Assembly: GCA_041166385.1 (NCBI GenBank)
Contig: JBEEFW010000038.1
Coordinates: 1 to 64,000 of the forward strand
Reading direction: 5' to 3'
DNA from: DASUCS01 sp041166385
GTDB lineage: Bacteria > Actinomycetota > Acidimicrobiia > Acidimicrobiales > JACDCH01
DNA length: 64,000 nt
Shown here: one piece after another, positions 34,114 through 41,928 of the stretch
Position numbering within the stretch: position 1 is the stretch's first letter
How the letters are laid out: every line of letters begins with the position of its first letter
Program-made: the position numbers and the translations under genes
The notes under the pieces: model-generated
The model's database searches: none
Told to the model about the DNA's origin: nothing
The model's input: the letters and a program-made list of their open reading frames with translations, nothing else

Positions 34114-35391
34114 ATGGACATCGACGATCTGGTGCTCGTGAGCGTCGACGACCACGTCGTCGAGCCGCCCGACATGTTCGAAGCGCACCTGCCCGAGAAG
34201 TGGCGCGACGCTGCGCCGCGGATGGTGACGCGCGACGACGGCACCGACGTGTGGCTCTACGAGGGCAAGGAGATCGTCAACATCGGGCTCAACGCCGTCG
34301 CCGGTCGCCCTCCGGATGAGTACGGCATGGAGCCGACGGCGCTCAGCGACATGCGTCCGGGTTGCTACGACATCCACGAGCGAGTGCGCGACATGGACGC
34401 CAACGGTCTGCTCGGGTCGATGTGCTTCCCCTCGTTCCCGAACCTCTGCGGGCAGCTGTTCGCGCGGTCGAAGGACAAAGAGTCCGCGCTGCCGATCCTC
34501 AAGGCGTACAACGACTGGCACGTCGACGAGTGGTGCGGGAGCTATCCCGGACGCTTCATCCCGTTGATGATCCCGCCGATCTGGGATCCCGAGGAGATGG
34601 CCATCGAGGTGCGGCGCCTCTCCGTCAAGGGCTGCCACGCGGTGTCGTTCTCGGAGAACCCCGAGAAGCTCAAGCTCCCGAGCTTTCACTCCGACCACTG
34701 GGATCCGTTCTGGCAAGCGTGCTCTGACGAGGGGACGATCGTGTGCCTGCACATCGGCTCGTCGTCGCAGCTGGTCGTGACCGCGCAGGATGCGCCGATC
34801 GACGTACTCATCACGTTGCAGCCGGTGAACATCGTGCAGTGCGCCGCCGATCTCGTGTGGTCGCCGATCCTGCGCAAGTTCCCCGATCTGCGCATCGCGC
34901 TGTCGGAAGGCGGCATCGGCTGGATCCCGTACCTGCTCGAGCGCCTCGATTGGATCTACACGCGTCACCACGCGTGGACCGGACAGGACTTCGACGGTCG
35001 GCTTCCGAGTGAGGTGTTCCGCGAGCGCATCGTCACGTGCTTCATCGACGATCCCACCGGCATCGTCATCCGCGACCGCGTCGGCATCGACTCGATCTGC
35101 TGGGAGGCGGACTATCCGCACTCCGATTCCACGTGGCCGACGTCGCCCGAGTTCTTGATGAAGTCGCTCGACGGCGTGCCCGACGCGGAGATCGACAAGA
35201 TCTCACACCTCAACGCGATGCGGCACTTCCGCTTCGACCCGTACTCGGTCCGGCCGCGCGAGCAATGCACCGTTGGCGCACTACGCCGCAAGGCGGCCGA
35301 CGAAGGTGTCGACATCTCCCCGTTGTCCGTCGAGTCGCGCCGCAGTGGCCCGCGCGACACCAGCTCGACGTTTCTCACCAAGCGCCACTGA
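34114..35391 (+). CDS. amidohydrolase 2 family metal-dependent hydrolase/decarboxylase
   Basis: A 425-residue TIM-barrel protein of the amidohydrolase 2 family, which includes decarboxylases and hydrolases of aromatic and other carboxylates. A metal site is suggested by the N-terminal VDDHVVEPPDMF (D-x-H replaced by DDH), a mid-barrel histidine in CLHIGSS, and the late acid in WEADYPHSDSTWP. Strong ribosome site GTGGAGGAA before the ATG. Nearby catabolic genes fit, but the substrate is unknown. Confidence 0.87.
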   Translation: MDIDDLVLVSVDDHVVEPPDMFEAHLPEKWRDAAPRMVTRDDGTDVWLYEGKEIVNIGLNAVAGRPPDEYGMEPTALSDMRPGCYDIHERVRDMDANGLLGSMCFPSFPNLCGQLFARSKDKESALPILKAYNDWHVDEWCGSYPGRFIPLMIPPIWDPEEMAIEVRRLSVKGCHAVSFSENPEKLKLPSFHSDHWDPFWQACSDEGTIVCLHIGSSSQLVVTAQDAPIDVLITLQPVNIVQCAADLVWSPILRKFPDLRIALSEGGIGWIPYLLERLDWIYTRHHAWTGQDFDGRLPSEVFRERIVTCFIDDPTGIVIRDRVGIDSICWEADYPHSDSTWPTSPEFLMKSLDGVPDAEIDKISHLNAMRHFRFDPYSVRPREQCTVGALRRKAADEGVDISPLSVESRRSGPRDTSSTFLTKRH

Positions 35392-35396
35392 GGATT

Positions 35397-36329
35397 TCAG
35401 GTTGCGGTGCGGCGGGTGACCGAGGAGCGGTAGGCGCCGGAGCGGGCCAGTAGGATCTTGTCGTCGGACAGCTCGATGCCGTCGGTGACCCGGGAGGGAT
35501 CGAACACGAGCACATCGCCGTCCTGCTCACGATCGAAGGCCAGCGCGGTGATCTCGAGCTCACCGACTCGAACGCGCTCGCGGTCGTCGGGCCAGATCGC
35601 CGTCGGGTCGTCGATCGGATCGCCGTCCGCGGCCACCTCGAGATCGATGTAGAACACGGCCGGTCCCGACGCGAGCCGCTCTTCGAGCTCGTCGCGCAGG
35701 TAGTGCTCGCCGCGTGCCGCAGCCTCCTCGTCGCTGATCGACGCATCCCCGGTCGCGGGAACGAAGTGGTACCTGGCCGGCGTCACCCTGCCGTCGGTCG
35801 CGACGAACTTGAACGCATGAATGGCGTGGTACGTGAGTGACGCGTAGCTCGCCGGCATCGGCAGGGTGATCGCCGCCGTCACCGCCGGAACGGTTTCCGG
35901 ATGCTCGCCGAGGAAGGCTCCGACCTTGGCCATGTCGGGCGCGCCCGTCTCCGGGTCGGGCCTCCGGGCGATGTTGAACTCGATCAAGTCCTCCGGCGTG
36001 CGCACGAAGAAGCAGGGCAGCGTGATGCCGATGACGTCGGTCGTCGTGCCGTCCTCGAGGTACAGCTTCAGCGCGATGCCGCGCGCGTCGCGAGTGGTGT
36101 CCGGCACCGTCGGGTCACCGCCGCCGTTCGAGAAGCGCACGTGGGCGCGTACCGGCTCGCCTCGGAAGTGCACCGCCCGGCTGATGGCCCCTGCTGCGGA
36201 AGTCGCCGTGAACGTCGCCGCGCACAGCACGCCTTTGGCATGAGCGGCGCGGTGGCCCGCGTGGACGCCGTAGGCACCGTTCAGCGCATCGACGAGCCGA
36301 TCAGACAGATCCTCTTCGGTTCCCCCCAT
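35397..36329 (-). CDS. catalase-related (SrpA-type) heme peroxidase
   Basis: A 310-residue minimal catalase-fold protein, much shorter than true catalases. The distal histidine lies in AAHAKGVLC, the conserved asparagine in RFSNGGGDPTVPD, and the proximal tyrosine probably in ARYHFVP. Such proteins use peroxide to oxidise organic substrates; some are cytoplasmic and some exported, and no signal is seen here. The ATG at 36329 is chosen over upstream starts because TAGAGT lies 7 bases before it. Divergent from the phosphodiesterase by 25 bases. Confidence 0.88.
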   Translation of the reverse strand: MGGTEEDLSDRLVDALNGAYGVHAGHRAAHAKGVLCAATFTATSAAGAISRAVHFRGEPVRAHVRFSNGGGDPTVPDTTRDARGIALKLYLEDGTTTDVIGITLPCFFVRTPEDLIEFNIARRPDPETGAPDMAKVGAFLGEHPETVPAVTAAITLPMPASYASLTYHAIHAFKFVATDGRVTPARYHFVPATGDASISDEEAAARGEHYLRDELEERLASGPAVFYIDLEVAADGDPIDDPTAIWPDDRERVRVGELEITALAFDREQDGDVLVFDPSRVTDGIELSDDKILLARSGAYRSSVTRRTAT

Positions 36330-36336
36330 TGCGCGG

Positions 36337-36346
36337 ACTCTACGCT
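36337..36346. promoter_or_regulatory. overlapping divergent -10 boxes
   Basis: TAGAGT on the minus strand (36342-36337) is 7 bases before the peroxidase ATG. TACGCT on the plus strand (36341-36346) is 8 bases before the phosphodiesterase GTG. They share TA at 36341-36342, the same layout as at 1343-1352, so firing is probably mutually exclusive. Confidence 0.5.
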
Positions 36347-36354
36347 CCTGCCCC

Positions 36355-37449
36355 GTGGCGCGGGTCGTGTTCCTCATCATCGACGCGCTGCCACCTCGGC
36401 ACGTGACGCCGAAGTTGATGCCGGCGCTCTCGGCGCTCGGTGATGAGGGCGGTTCGTCGGTCGGGCGGGCGGTGATGACGTCGGCCACCTATCCCAATCA
36501 CGCCACCTTTGCCACAGGTGTCGACCCGCTCGTGCACGGGCTCGTGGCGAACTGGATCGTCGCCGGCGGTCAACCACGACCCGCGCAAGACGTCGGACCA
36601 TCCGTGGCGACGATCTTCGACGCGTGCCGCGGCGCGGGCCGGTCCTCGGCCGCGATCGTCGGCGACCAGCACCTCATCCAGGTGATGGGCGCGCACACGG
36701 CCGACGAGCACTGGCCACCCGACGGCGTACTGCCCGACGACGTCGTCCGCGACGGGCACGGCTACGCGGCCGACCACGAAGTCCTGCCTCGGCTACTCCG
36801 CGTGCTCGACGGCGATCGGCCTGATCTCGTGGTGGGCCACCTCAACGAACCCGACACCGCGGCGCACGTCTACGGACCGGACAGCGAAGGGGCGTTCGAG
36901 TCGTACCGCGCCGCCGACGCGTCGATCGCGAGCATCGTCGAGGCACTGCGGCCGACGTGGAGCGACACCGTGCTCATCGTCGTCAGCGACCACGATCAAG
37001 AGGAGGTCGACCAGGAGATCGCGCTCCACCGAGCCGCCGCGACCGCGGGGCTCCCCCTCCTGTGCCTCCCAGAGGGCACCGCGGCGATCGTGTGGGGCGA
37101 AGACGAAACGAACGGCGCGTGGCTCGACCGCATCGAGGGTGTCGCCGGCCACCGTCAACTCTGGCCAGAAGCGCGGCTCGTGTGGAGTGAGCCCCGCTAC
37201 AGCTTCCGTCCCCCGGCACCCTTTCGGCAGGAAGTCGCTGACCTCGGCGCCCATGGTGGAGTGCGCACACGCGCCCAGGTTGCGGTCGTCGCCGGCGGGG
37301 ATCAGCACGCGATCGCGCTCGCCGGGTCGTTGAACGAGCGCCCTCAGATCGAGGCGACTGAATGGGCTCCGACGGTGGCCGAACTGCTCAACATCGAACG
37401 GAGCCGGTTGAGCAACGCAATGGGGTCGTCGCTCGTCCCGAAGACGTAG
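36355..37449 (+). CDS. alkaline-phosphatase-superfamily phosphodiesterase/nucleotide pyrophosphatase
   Basis: A 364-residue type I phosphodiesterase. Two-metal-site ligands are visible in order: D10 (FLIIDAL), nucleophile T45 (SATYPNHAT), D167 and H171 (NEPDTAAH), D212-H213 (VSDHDQ) and H300 (GAHGG). There is no signal peptide, unlike most relatives, so it should act on a cytoplasmic phosphodiester or phosphonate. GTG start, apparently near-leaderless. The last 106 bases overlap the convergent FAD hydroxylase gene. Confidence 0.88.
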   Translation: MARVVFLIIDALPPRHVTPKLMPALSALGDEGGSSVGRAVMTSATYPNHATFATGVDPLVHGLVANWIVAGGQPRPAQDVGPSVATIFDACRGAGRSSAAIVGDQHLIQVMGAHTADEHWPPDGVLPDDVVRDGHGYAADHEVLPRLLRVLDGDRPDLVVGHLNEPDTAAHVYGPDSEGAFESYRAADASIASIVEALRPTWSDTVLIVVSDHDQEEVDQEIALHRAAATAGLPLLCLPEGTAAIVWGEDETNGAWLDRIEGVAGHRQLWPEARLVWSEPRYSFRPPAPFRQEVADLGAHGGVRTRAQVAVVAGGDQHAIALAGSLNERPQIEATEWAPTVAELLNIERSRLSNAMGSSLVPKT

Positions 37450-38762
37450 CCGTCCGGACGGACGACCACCGCGCCGTCCGCAGTGCTCGACCGCACGACC
37501 TGACCGCCGATCGAGCGCCACCACTCGCTCACCTCGTCGGACAACACGGGCTCGCCGCGCATCCGCAACTCGAACGCGCCGCTTGCATCCGGCACGCGCC
37601 CTCCCCCGCCGTCGGCGATGACCCCGGTCGTGAGCCCGGGCATCTCGCTCCGACCGGGCTGCTGCGCGTCGGGATCCAACATCATCGCGTCGCGCGATGC
37701 CGCCACGTCCGGGTCGGTCGTCTGCAGCAACGCACCCAGCGCGACGGCGGTCTCGATGATCGACAGCACGTGCGGGCTCCGCTCCGCCTCGTAGGAGTCA
37801 AGGAGCTCGTCGCCCGCGAGCCCCTGCTGCACGAGCGCAAGCTTCCACACGAGGTTGTGCGCGTCACGTACACCCGAACACATGCCCTGCCCGAGGAACG
37901 GTGGCATCTGATGTGCGGCATCGCCGGCGAGGAAGACTCGTCGGTCGCGCCACGGACTCGCGAGGACCGCGTGAAACGTGTACACGACGGCGCGGACGAC
38001 CTCGATATCGTCAGGCTGCACCCACGGCGCCAGCAACTCCTCGATGCGCGCCGGTTGCTCCATCGCGGCGGCGTCCTCGCCCGGCAGCAACATGAACTCC
38101 CAGCGGCGGTGAGCGCCGCTCATCGGGATGAACGTCGTCGGCCGCGCCGGATCGCAGATCTGTTGGACAAGCGTCGGCAGCTCGACCGTCCGCCGCAGCA
38201 GGGTGTCGACCACGAGCCACGGCTGGTCGAACTGCAGATCCTTCACACCCATGCCCGCCTGCTTGCGCACGATGCTGCGCGCTCCATCGGCGCCGATGAG
38301 GTAGCGCGCCCGCACGACTCGTTCGGTGCCGGCCTCGAGGTCTCGGACGGTCACGGCGACGTGATCGTCGTGTTGTTCAAAGCCCACGACCTCGTGCGCG
38401 AGGTGCACCTCGACCTGCGGCTGACGATCGACCCCTGCTCGCAGGGCGCGCTCGAGGTCGGGTTGGTAGAACATCCAGCCTTGCCCGTCCAGCGCGTCGA
38501 AGCGCAACAACGCCACCCCGTCGGCGTTGATGAAATGCATGCCCTCGACCGCCGCGCATGCGGGCAACACGTCGTCGGCGACGCCGAGCTGCTGCAGCAC
38601 GCGCATGATCTCGGCGTCCATGTGCGCAGCACGGGGCAGGTGGTACACGGACGTCGTCGACTCGAACACGGCGGTGCGGAGCCCCGCCTGGCCGAGCAGC
38701 CCGGCGGCCACCGCGCCGACCGGCCCGTAGCCGACGACGATTGCGTCGAGCACCTCGGTCAA
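37344..38762 (-). CDS. FAD-dependent aromatic hydroxylase, MhpA-like
   Basis: A 472-residue class A flavin monooxygenase that would hydroxylate a phenolic substrate with NAD(P)H and O2. FAD-binding motifs are VVGYGPVGAVAAGLLGQAG (GxGxxG), the DG motif in LIGADGARS and RVFLAGDAAHQMPPFLGQG (GD). The C-terminal domain is thioredoxin-like, as in MhpA. The TTG overlaps the dioxygenase stop (TTGA). Last gene of the ring-cleavage operon; its product would feed the extradiol dioxygenase. The 3' end overlaps the phosphodiesterase gene by 106 bases. Confidence 0.9.
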   Translation of the reverse strand: MTEVLDAIVVGYGPVGAVAAGLLGQAGLRTAVFESTTSVYHLPRAAHMDAEIMRVLQQLGVADDVLPACAAVEGMHFINADGVALLRFDALDGQGWMFYQPDLERALRAGVDRQPQVEVHLAHEVVGFEQHDDHVAVTVRDLEAGTERVVRARYLIGADGARSIVRKQAGMGVKDLQFDQPWLVVDTLLRRTVELPTLVQQICDPARPTTFIPMSGAHRRWEFMLLPGEDAAAMEQPARIEELLAPWVQPDDIEVVRAVVYTFHAVLASPWRDRRVFLAGDAAHQMPPFLGQGMCSGVRDAHNLVWKLALVQQGLAGDELLDSYEAERSPHVLSIIETAVALGALLQTTDPDVAASRDAMMLDPDAQQPGRSEMPGLTTGVIADGGGGRVPDASGAFELRMRGEPVLSDEVSEWWRSIGGQVVRSSTADGAVVVRPDGYVFGTSDDPIALLNRLRSMLSSSATVGAHSVASI

Positions 38763-39676
38763 CGGGAGCCGGTGGCCATCAGCGCGCCGAGGTCTTCGGG
38801 CTCGATGAACGACGCGGGCACGGGCGGTCCCCACGAGACGATGGCGCGCATGTCGGCGAAATCCTCGGCCTTCCAGAGCTCGTCGTCGACGATGACATCG
38901 AGATCGCTGGCGTACTCGGCGAAGTTGCCGGCCGGGTCGCGCAGGTACCAGAAGAAGTTCGATCCGATGTGATGGCGGCCCATTCCCCACACGTGCCGGG
39001 AGGGATCGGCGCCGACCATGCGGGCGCCGCCGCGGCCGACTTCGTCGACATCGTCGACCATCCACGACGTGTGGTGCAGGAAGGTGACGGGCGCGCCTTG
39101 CACGAGCACGTTGTGATGATCGGTCGAGCAGCGCATGAACGCGCCGACACCGGGGACGCGATCGCTCACCTTGAAGCCGAGGCCATTGGTGAAGAACCGT
39201 TGCGAGGCGTCGGCATCGGTCGAGCCGATCACCACGTGCGAGAGCCGCCGCGGGCGCACGACGTTCTCACGCAGCACAGCATCGGCCCGCTCGCCAGTCC
39301 GTTCCGTGCGGCCAGGCGCGTTGAACACCTCGGCGGGCGTCGATGTGGCCTCGATTCGTGGCGCGATCGACACGGTGATGGCGGTGCTCGTGGTTGGCTC
39401 GAGCGCGTGCAGCCCGTCGTCGTCGCGTGACGACGTGACGCCGATGGCCGCCAGCGACGACGCAATGCGGTCGAGGTCATCGGGATCGTCGGCGCCGAGG
39501 CCGAGCTGTTGCAGACCGCGTCGGTCGGCGGGCACCAGTCGGAGCTGTTCGCCGCCGTCCGTCGTCGCAAACCGACCGCCCCCGAGGTCGTCCAACCCGA
39601 AGTCGCGATAGAACGCGGCAGCCGCGTCGACGTCGGGCACGCCGACGGTGATCGTCGTGAGCCGGTGCAGCGCCAT
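38759..39676 (-). CDS. type I extradiol (vicinal-oxygen-chelate) dioxygenase
   Basis: A 305-residue two-domain VOC protein that would open a catechol ring next to its hydroxyls (meta-cleavage) using Fe(II) or Mn(II). The C-terminal domain has the expected facial triad: His in RRLSHVVIG, His in TFLHHTSWMV and Glu in GNFAEYASD. The N-terminal domain is a degenerate VOC module, as in 2,3-dihydroxybiphenyl-type enzymes. Stop and start codons interlock with both neighbours, placing it between the hydroxylase and the PPOX protein. Confidence 0.9.
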   Translation of the reverse strand: MALHRLTTITVGVPDVDAAAAFYRDFGLDDLGGGRFATTDGGEQLRLVPADRRGLQQLGLGADDPDDLDRIASSLAAIGVTSSRDDDGLHALEPTTSTAITVSIAPRIEATSTPAEVFNAPGRTERTGERADAVLRENVVRPRRLSHVVIGSTDADASQRFFTNGLGFKVSDRVPGVGAFMRCSTDHHNVLVQGAPVTFLHHTSWMVDDVDEVGRGGARMVGADPSRHVWGMGRHHIGSNFFWYLRDPAGNFAEYASDLDVIVDDELWKAEDFADMRAIVSWGPPVPASFIEPEDLGALMATGSR

Positions 39677-40083
39677 CAGCCCGTGGTCTCGAGGTAGGCG
39701 CCGTACGTGCGCTGGGCCGTGATCTCGATGATGACCCGATCGACAGCGGCGAGGGCTTCGTCGGTCTGCGGGTCCACCGGTTGGCCGAGCACGTGGGAGA
39801 AGACGCGCGCGGTGATGTCCCCGATGCCGGAGCGAAGGACGGTGGCCGGGCCTTCGACCGTCACGAACGGAAACGGCTTCGCCATTCCCTGCACGCACAA
39901 CGACGCCCGCCCCGTCCGCTCCACGTCGCGCGCCTTGCCGCGCTTCGATTCGGTGGAGATGAGAAGACGATCGCCGTCGCGCAGGTAGTACACGGTGGAG
40001 AGGCGCGGCTGGCCGTCCTTGCGGACGGTCCCCATCACGCCGACCGGGATCTCGTCGATGAACGCTTCGATGGCGGCGTCCAT
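39676..40083 (-). CDS. F420-/flavin-dependent PPOX-class oxidoreductase
   Basis: A 135-residue split-barrel protein of the pyridoxamine-phosphate-oxidase-like group (TMGTVRKDGQPRLSTVYYL-type N-terminus, STESKRGKARDVERTG cofactor loop). Actinobacterial members bind F420 or FMN/heme and reduce diverse substrates. It sits inside the ring-cleavage operon with overlapping start and stop codons; its step is unknown. Confidence 0.85.
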   Translation of the reverse strand: MDAAIEAFIDEIPVGVMGTVRKDGQPRLSTVYYLRDGDRLLISTESKRGKARDVERTGRASLCVQGMAKPFPFVTVEGPATVLRSGIGDITARVFSHVLGQPVDPQTDEALAAVDRVIIEITAQRTYGAYLETTG

Positions 40084-40955
40084 CAGTCGAGCCCGATCGC
40101 GGTCTCGGCGGGTTCGTCGATAACGGGGTTCTCGAGCACGCCGATGCCCTCGATCTCGATGCGCACGACGTCGCCGGCCTTCAGGAGGCCCGGCGGCTTC
40201 ATGGCGATGCCGACGCCCGCGGGCGTGCCCGTCGAGATCACATCGCCGGGCTCGAGCGTGAACGCCGTCGACAGGTGCTCGACCATGTCGAAGCAGTCGT
40301 AGATGAGGTCGTCGGTCCTGCCGTCCTGCCGCAGCTCGTCGTTGACCCATGTACGCAGCGACAGGCGATGCGGATCACCGAGCTCGTCGGGCGTGACCAC
40401 CCACGGACCGAGTGGACCGTGCGTGTCGAACGACTTGCCCATCGTCATCGTGGGCGTGCGCACCTGCCAGTCGCGCACGCTCACGTCGTTGCAGATGGTG
40501 TAGCCGGCGATCACTTCGGCGGCACGCGACGCCGGAACATGCCGGCAACGCCGCCCGATGACGAACGCGAGCTCGCCTTCGTAGTCGACGACACTCGACG
40601 CCTTCGGAATGTGGATCGGTTCGCCATTGCCGATCGCGCACGTCGACTGCTTGTTGAACCACAGCTGGAACGCCGGTGCGTCCATCCCCGACTCGGCGAC
40701 GTGCTTCGCGTAGTTGAGCCCGATGGCGAGGAACTTCGGGGGACGCAGCACCGGCGAGTGGAGCACGGCGTCGCTGAGGGCGACGCGCGGCGCACCCTCC
40801 ACCGCTCCCGCAACCTCGTCGAGGAGCCCCGCGGCCAGCACGGCCCCGAGATCGGGCCCGAGCCGGTTGTCGGCCGTCGTGACGTCGGCGATCTCGTCGC
40901 CGTCGACGACGCCGAGATGCGAGCCGGCGCTCGTGGCGAATGTGACAAGCCTCAT
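40083..40955 (-). CDS. fumarylacetoacetate hydrolase family protein
   Basis: A 290-residue FAH-fold enzyme. The metal ligands and active-site loop appear as VDYEGELAFVIGR and GYTICNDVSVRDWQ, with substrate-loop FDTHGPLGPWV and ISTGTPAGVG. In aromatic meta-cleavage routes such proteins hydrate or decarboxylate the ring-opened dienoate. Its ATG overlaps the tetR stop (ATGA). Together with hydroxylase and dioxygenase it completes a plausible short pathway. Confidence 0.9.
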   Translation of the reverse strand: MRLVTFATSAGSHLGVVDGDEIADVTTADNRLGPDLGAVLAAGLLDEVAGAVEGAPRVALSDAVLHSPVLRPPKFLAIGLNYAKHVAESGMDAPAFQLWFNKQSTCAIGNGEPIHIPKASSVVDYEGELAFVIGRRCRHVPASRAAEVIAGYTICNDVSVRDWQVRTPTMTMGKSFDTHGPLGPWVVTPDELGDPHRLSLRTWVNDELRQDGRTDDLIYDCFDMVEHLSTAFTLEPGDVISTGTPAGVGIAMKPPGLLKAGDVVRIEIEGIGVLENPVIDEPAETAIGLD

Positions 40956-41566
40956 GGCAGCCTCCTGTTGGCGATCTCCGCTGCTTCTTCTTCGGGTAAA
41001 CCGAGGAGCACGAGCACCGACGCCGCGGTGTGAGCGTCGGCCGTCCGGCCGAGCTCGCCGCGCAACTTCGCCCGCAACACCGCGAACACCGAGCCGCCGA
41101 TCATGTGCACGACAACCGCGACACGCTCGGGCGAGAACCGTCCGGCCTGCACCCCGCGCTTCACGTCGCGCGTCATGCGCTGGCGCAAGGCGTTCCACAA
41201 TTCGTCGTCGGCCGACAGGCCTACTTGCACGATGAAGCCGGCGAACACCGGGTCGTCGTGCACGATGCCGAGCGAGTGGCGTATGGCAACCGCCATCACC
41301 TCGGCGGGGTCGTCGAGCTGCGCGGTCAGTGCGTCGTTGGCTTCGGCGAGATGTTCGATGGCCTCGACGATGACGGCGCGCACGATGGCGTCCTTCGTCT
41401 CGAAGTAGCCGTAGAAGGTGCCGAAGCCGACCTCCGCCCGGTCGGTGACATCGGCGATCGTGACGGCGTCGAAGCCGCCCTCTCCGATCAGCTCGCGGGC
41501 GGCCTGCAGGAGGCGGGCCCGGGTGGCGGTGCGCTTAGTCTCACGGCGTCCCGTGACGGTGGCCAT
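40952..41566 (-). CDS. TetR family regulator of ring-cleavage operon
   Basis: A 204-residue TetR protein: HTH at about residues 14-60 (LIGEGGFDAVTIADVTDRAEV, with recognition segment GTFYGYFETKDAI), then a helical ligand domain. It is the first gene of the operon and is coupled to the FAH gene by ATGA, so it probably autoregulates the whole pathway. Two inverted repeats just upstream are candidate operators. Confidence 0.91.
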   Translation of the reverse strand: MATVTGRRETKRTATRARLLQAARELIGEGGFDAVTIADVTDRAEVGFGTFYGYFETKDAIVRAVIVEAIEHLAEANDALTAQLDDPAEVMAVAIRHSLGIVHDDPVFAGFIVQVGLSADDELWNALRQRMTRDVKRGVQAGRFSPERVAVVVHMIGGSVFAVLRAKLRGELGRTADAHTAASVLVLLGLPEEEAAEIANRRLP

Positions 41567-41591
41567 CGCCGGTCACCGTTGCACGAGAAAT

Positions 41592-41624
41592 CCGATCTGT
41601 CAATCGGTTTCGATTCATGAATCG
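41592..41624. promoter_or_regulatory. double operator candidate for TetR regulator
   Basis: CCGAT-N6-ATCGG (41592-41607) is followed by the perfect 14-base palindrome CGATTCATGAATCG (41611-41624). Both use the half-site ATCG and their centres are about 18 bases apart. They lie 26 to 58 bases upstream of the tetR ATG; the second overlaps the stop of the DUF6457 gene. Confidence 0.6.
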
Positions 41625-41842
41625 GAAATCTGCTGGGCGGCGGCGAGCGCGGCCTCGAGCGTCATCCCTCCCTTGGCGGCCAACCAGCACGTGATGGGCG
41701 CCGCCTGCCGCGCCGACGCGTGGGCGGCGATGGCCGCGAGCGCGAGCAGATCGTCGATCTCCTGACCGGTCGGCGGGTCGACCCCTGCCGCGGTCGCGAA
41801 GGCTCGGCACCACTGCGTGACTTCGTCAGGCACGTCGCTCAT
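41615..41842 (-). CDS. DUF6457 family small protein
   Basis: A 75-residue helical protein matching DUF6457 as I know it (TQWCRAFATAAGVD at the N-terminus, then DLLALAAIAAHASARQAAPIT). Often found in actinobacteria near molybdopterin or other genes; function unknown. An AAGGAGAGG ribosome site directly precedes the ATG at 41842 and is partly formed from the arm of repeat family C copy 3. The stop codon lies inside a TetR operator-like palindrome. Confidence 0.75.
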   Translation of the reverse strand: MSDVPDEVTQWCRAFATAAGVDPPTGQEIDDLLALAAIAAHASARQAAPITCWLAAKGGMTLEAALAAAQQISDS

Positions 41843-41855
41843 CGACCTCTCCTTC

Positions 41856-41896
41856 TTGCGTCGCCTGACCACCGTATGAGGGGTTTGCCGACGCAA
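41856..41896. repeat. palindromic repeat family C, copy 3
   Basis: TTGCGTCG (41856-41863) and CGACGCAA (41889-41896) flank a 25-base loop with core TGACCACCGTATGAGGGG. It lies in the divergent gap between the DUF6457 gene and the acyl-CoA synthetase gene, next to the DUF6457 ribosome site and 18 bases before the synthetase -10 box. Confidence 0.85.
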
Positions 41897-41914
41897 TTTC
41901 GTCCGAGGCATCAC

Positions 41915-41920
41915 TACCAT
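41915..41920 (+). promoter_or_regulatory. -10 box of acyl-CoA synthetase gene
   Basis: TACCAT lies 8 bases before the GTG start, in the leaderless pattern common in this window. Confidence 0.4.
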
Positions 41921-41928
41921 GCGGCGCC

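Noticed and set aside
38763..39065. N-terminal extension of the FAD hydroxylase frame
   Set aside because: It overlaps the dioxygenase gene and is low-complexity Arg-rich. The TTGA overlap at 38762 and the Rossmann motif right after it mark the real start.
22166..41896. Family C copies as a CRISPR-like array
   Set aside because: Copies are about 9 to 11 kb apart, in both orientations, with no spacers or cas genes.
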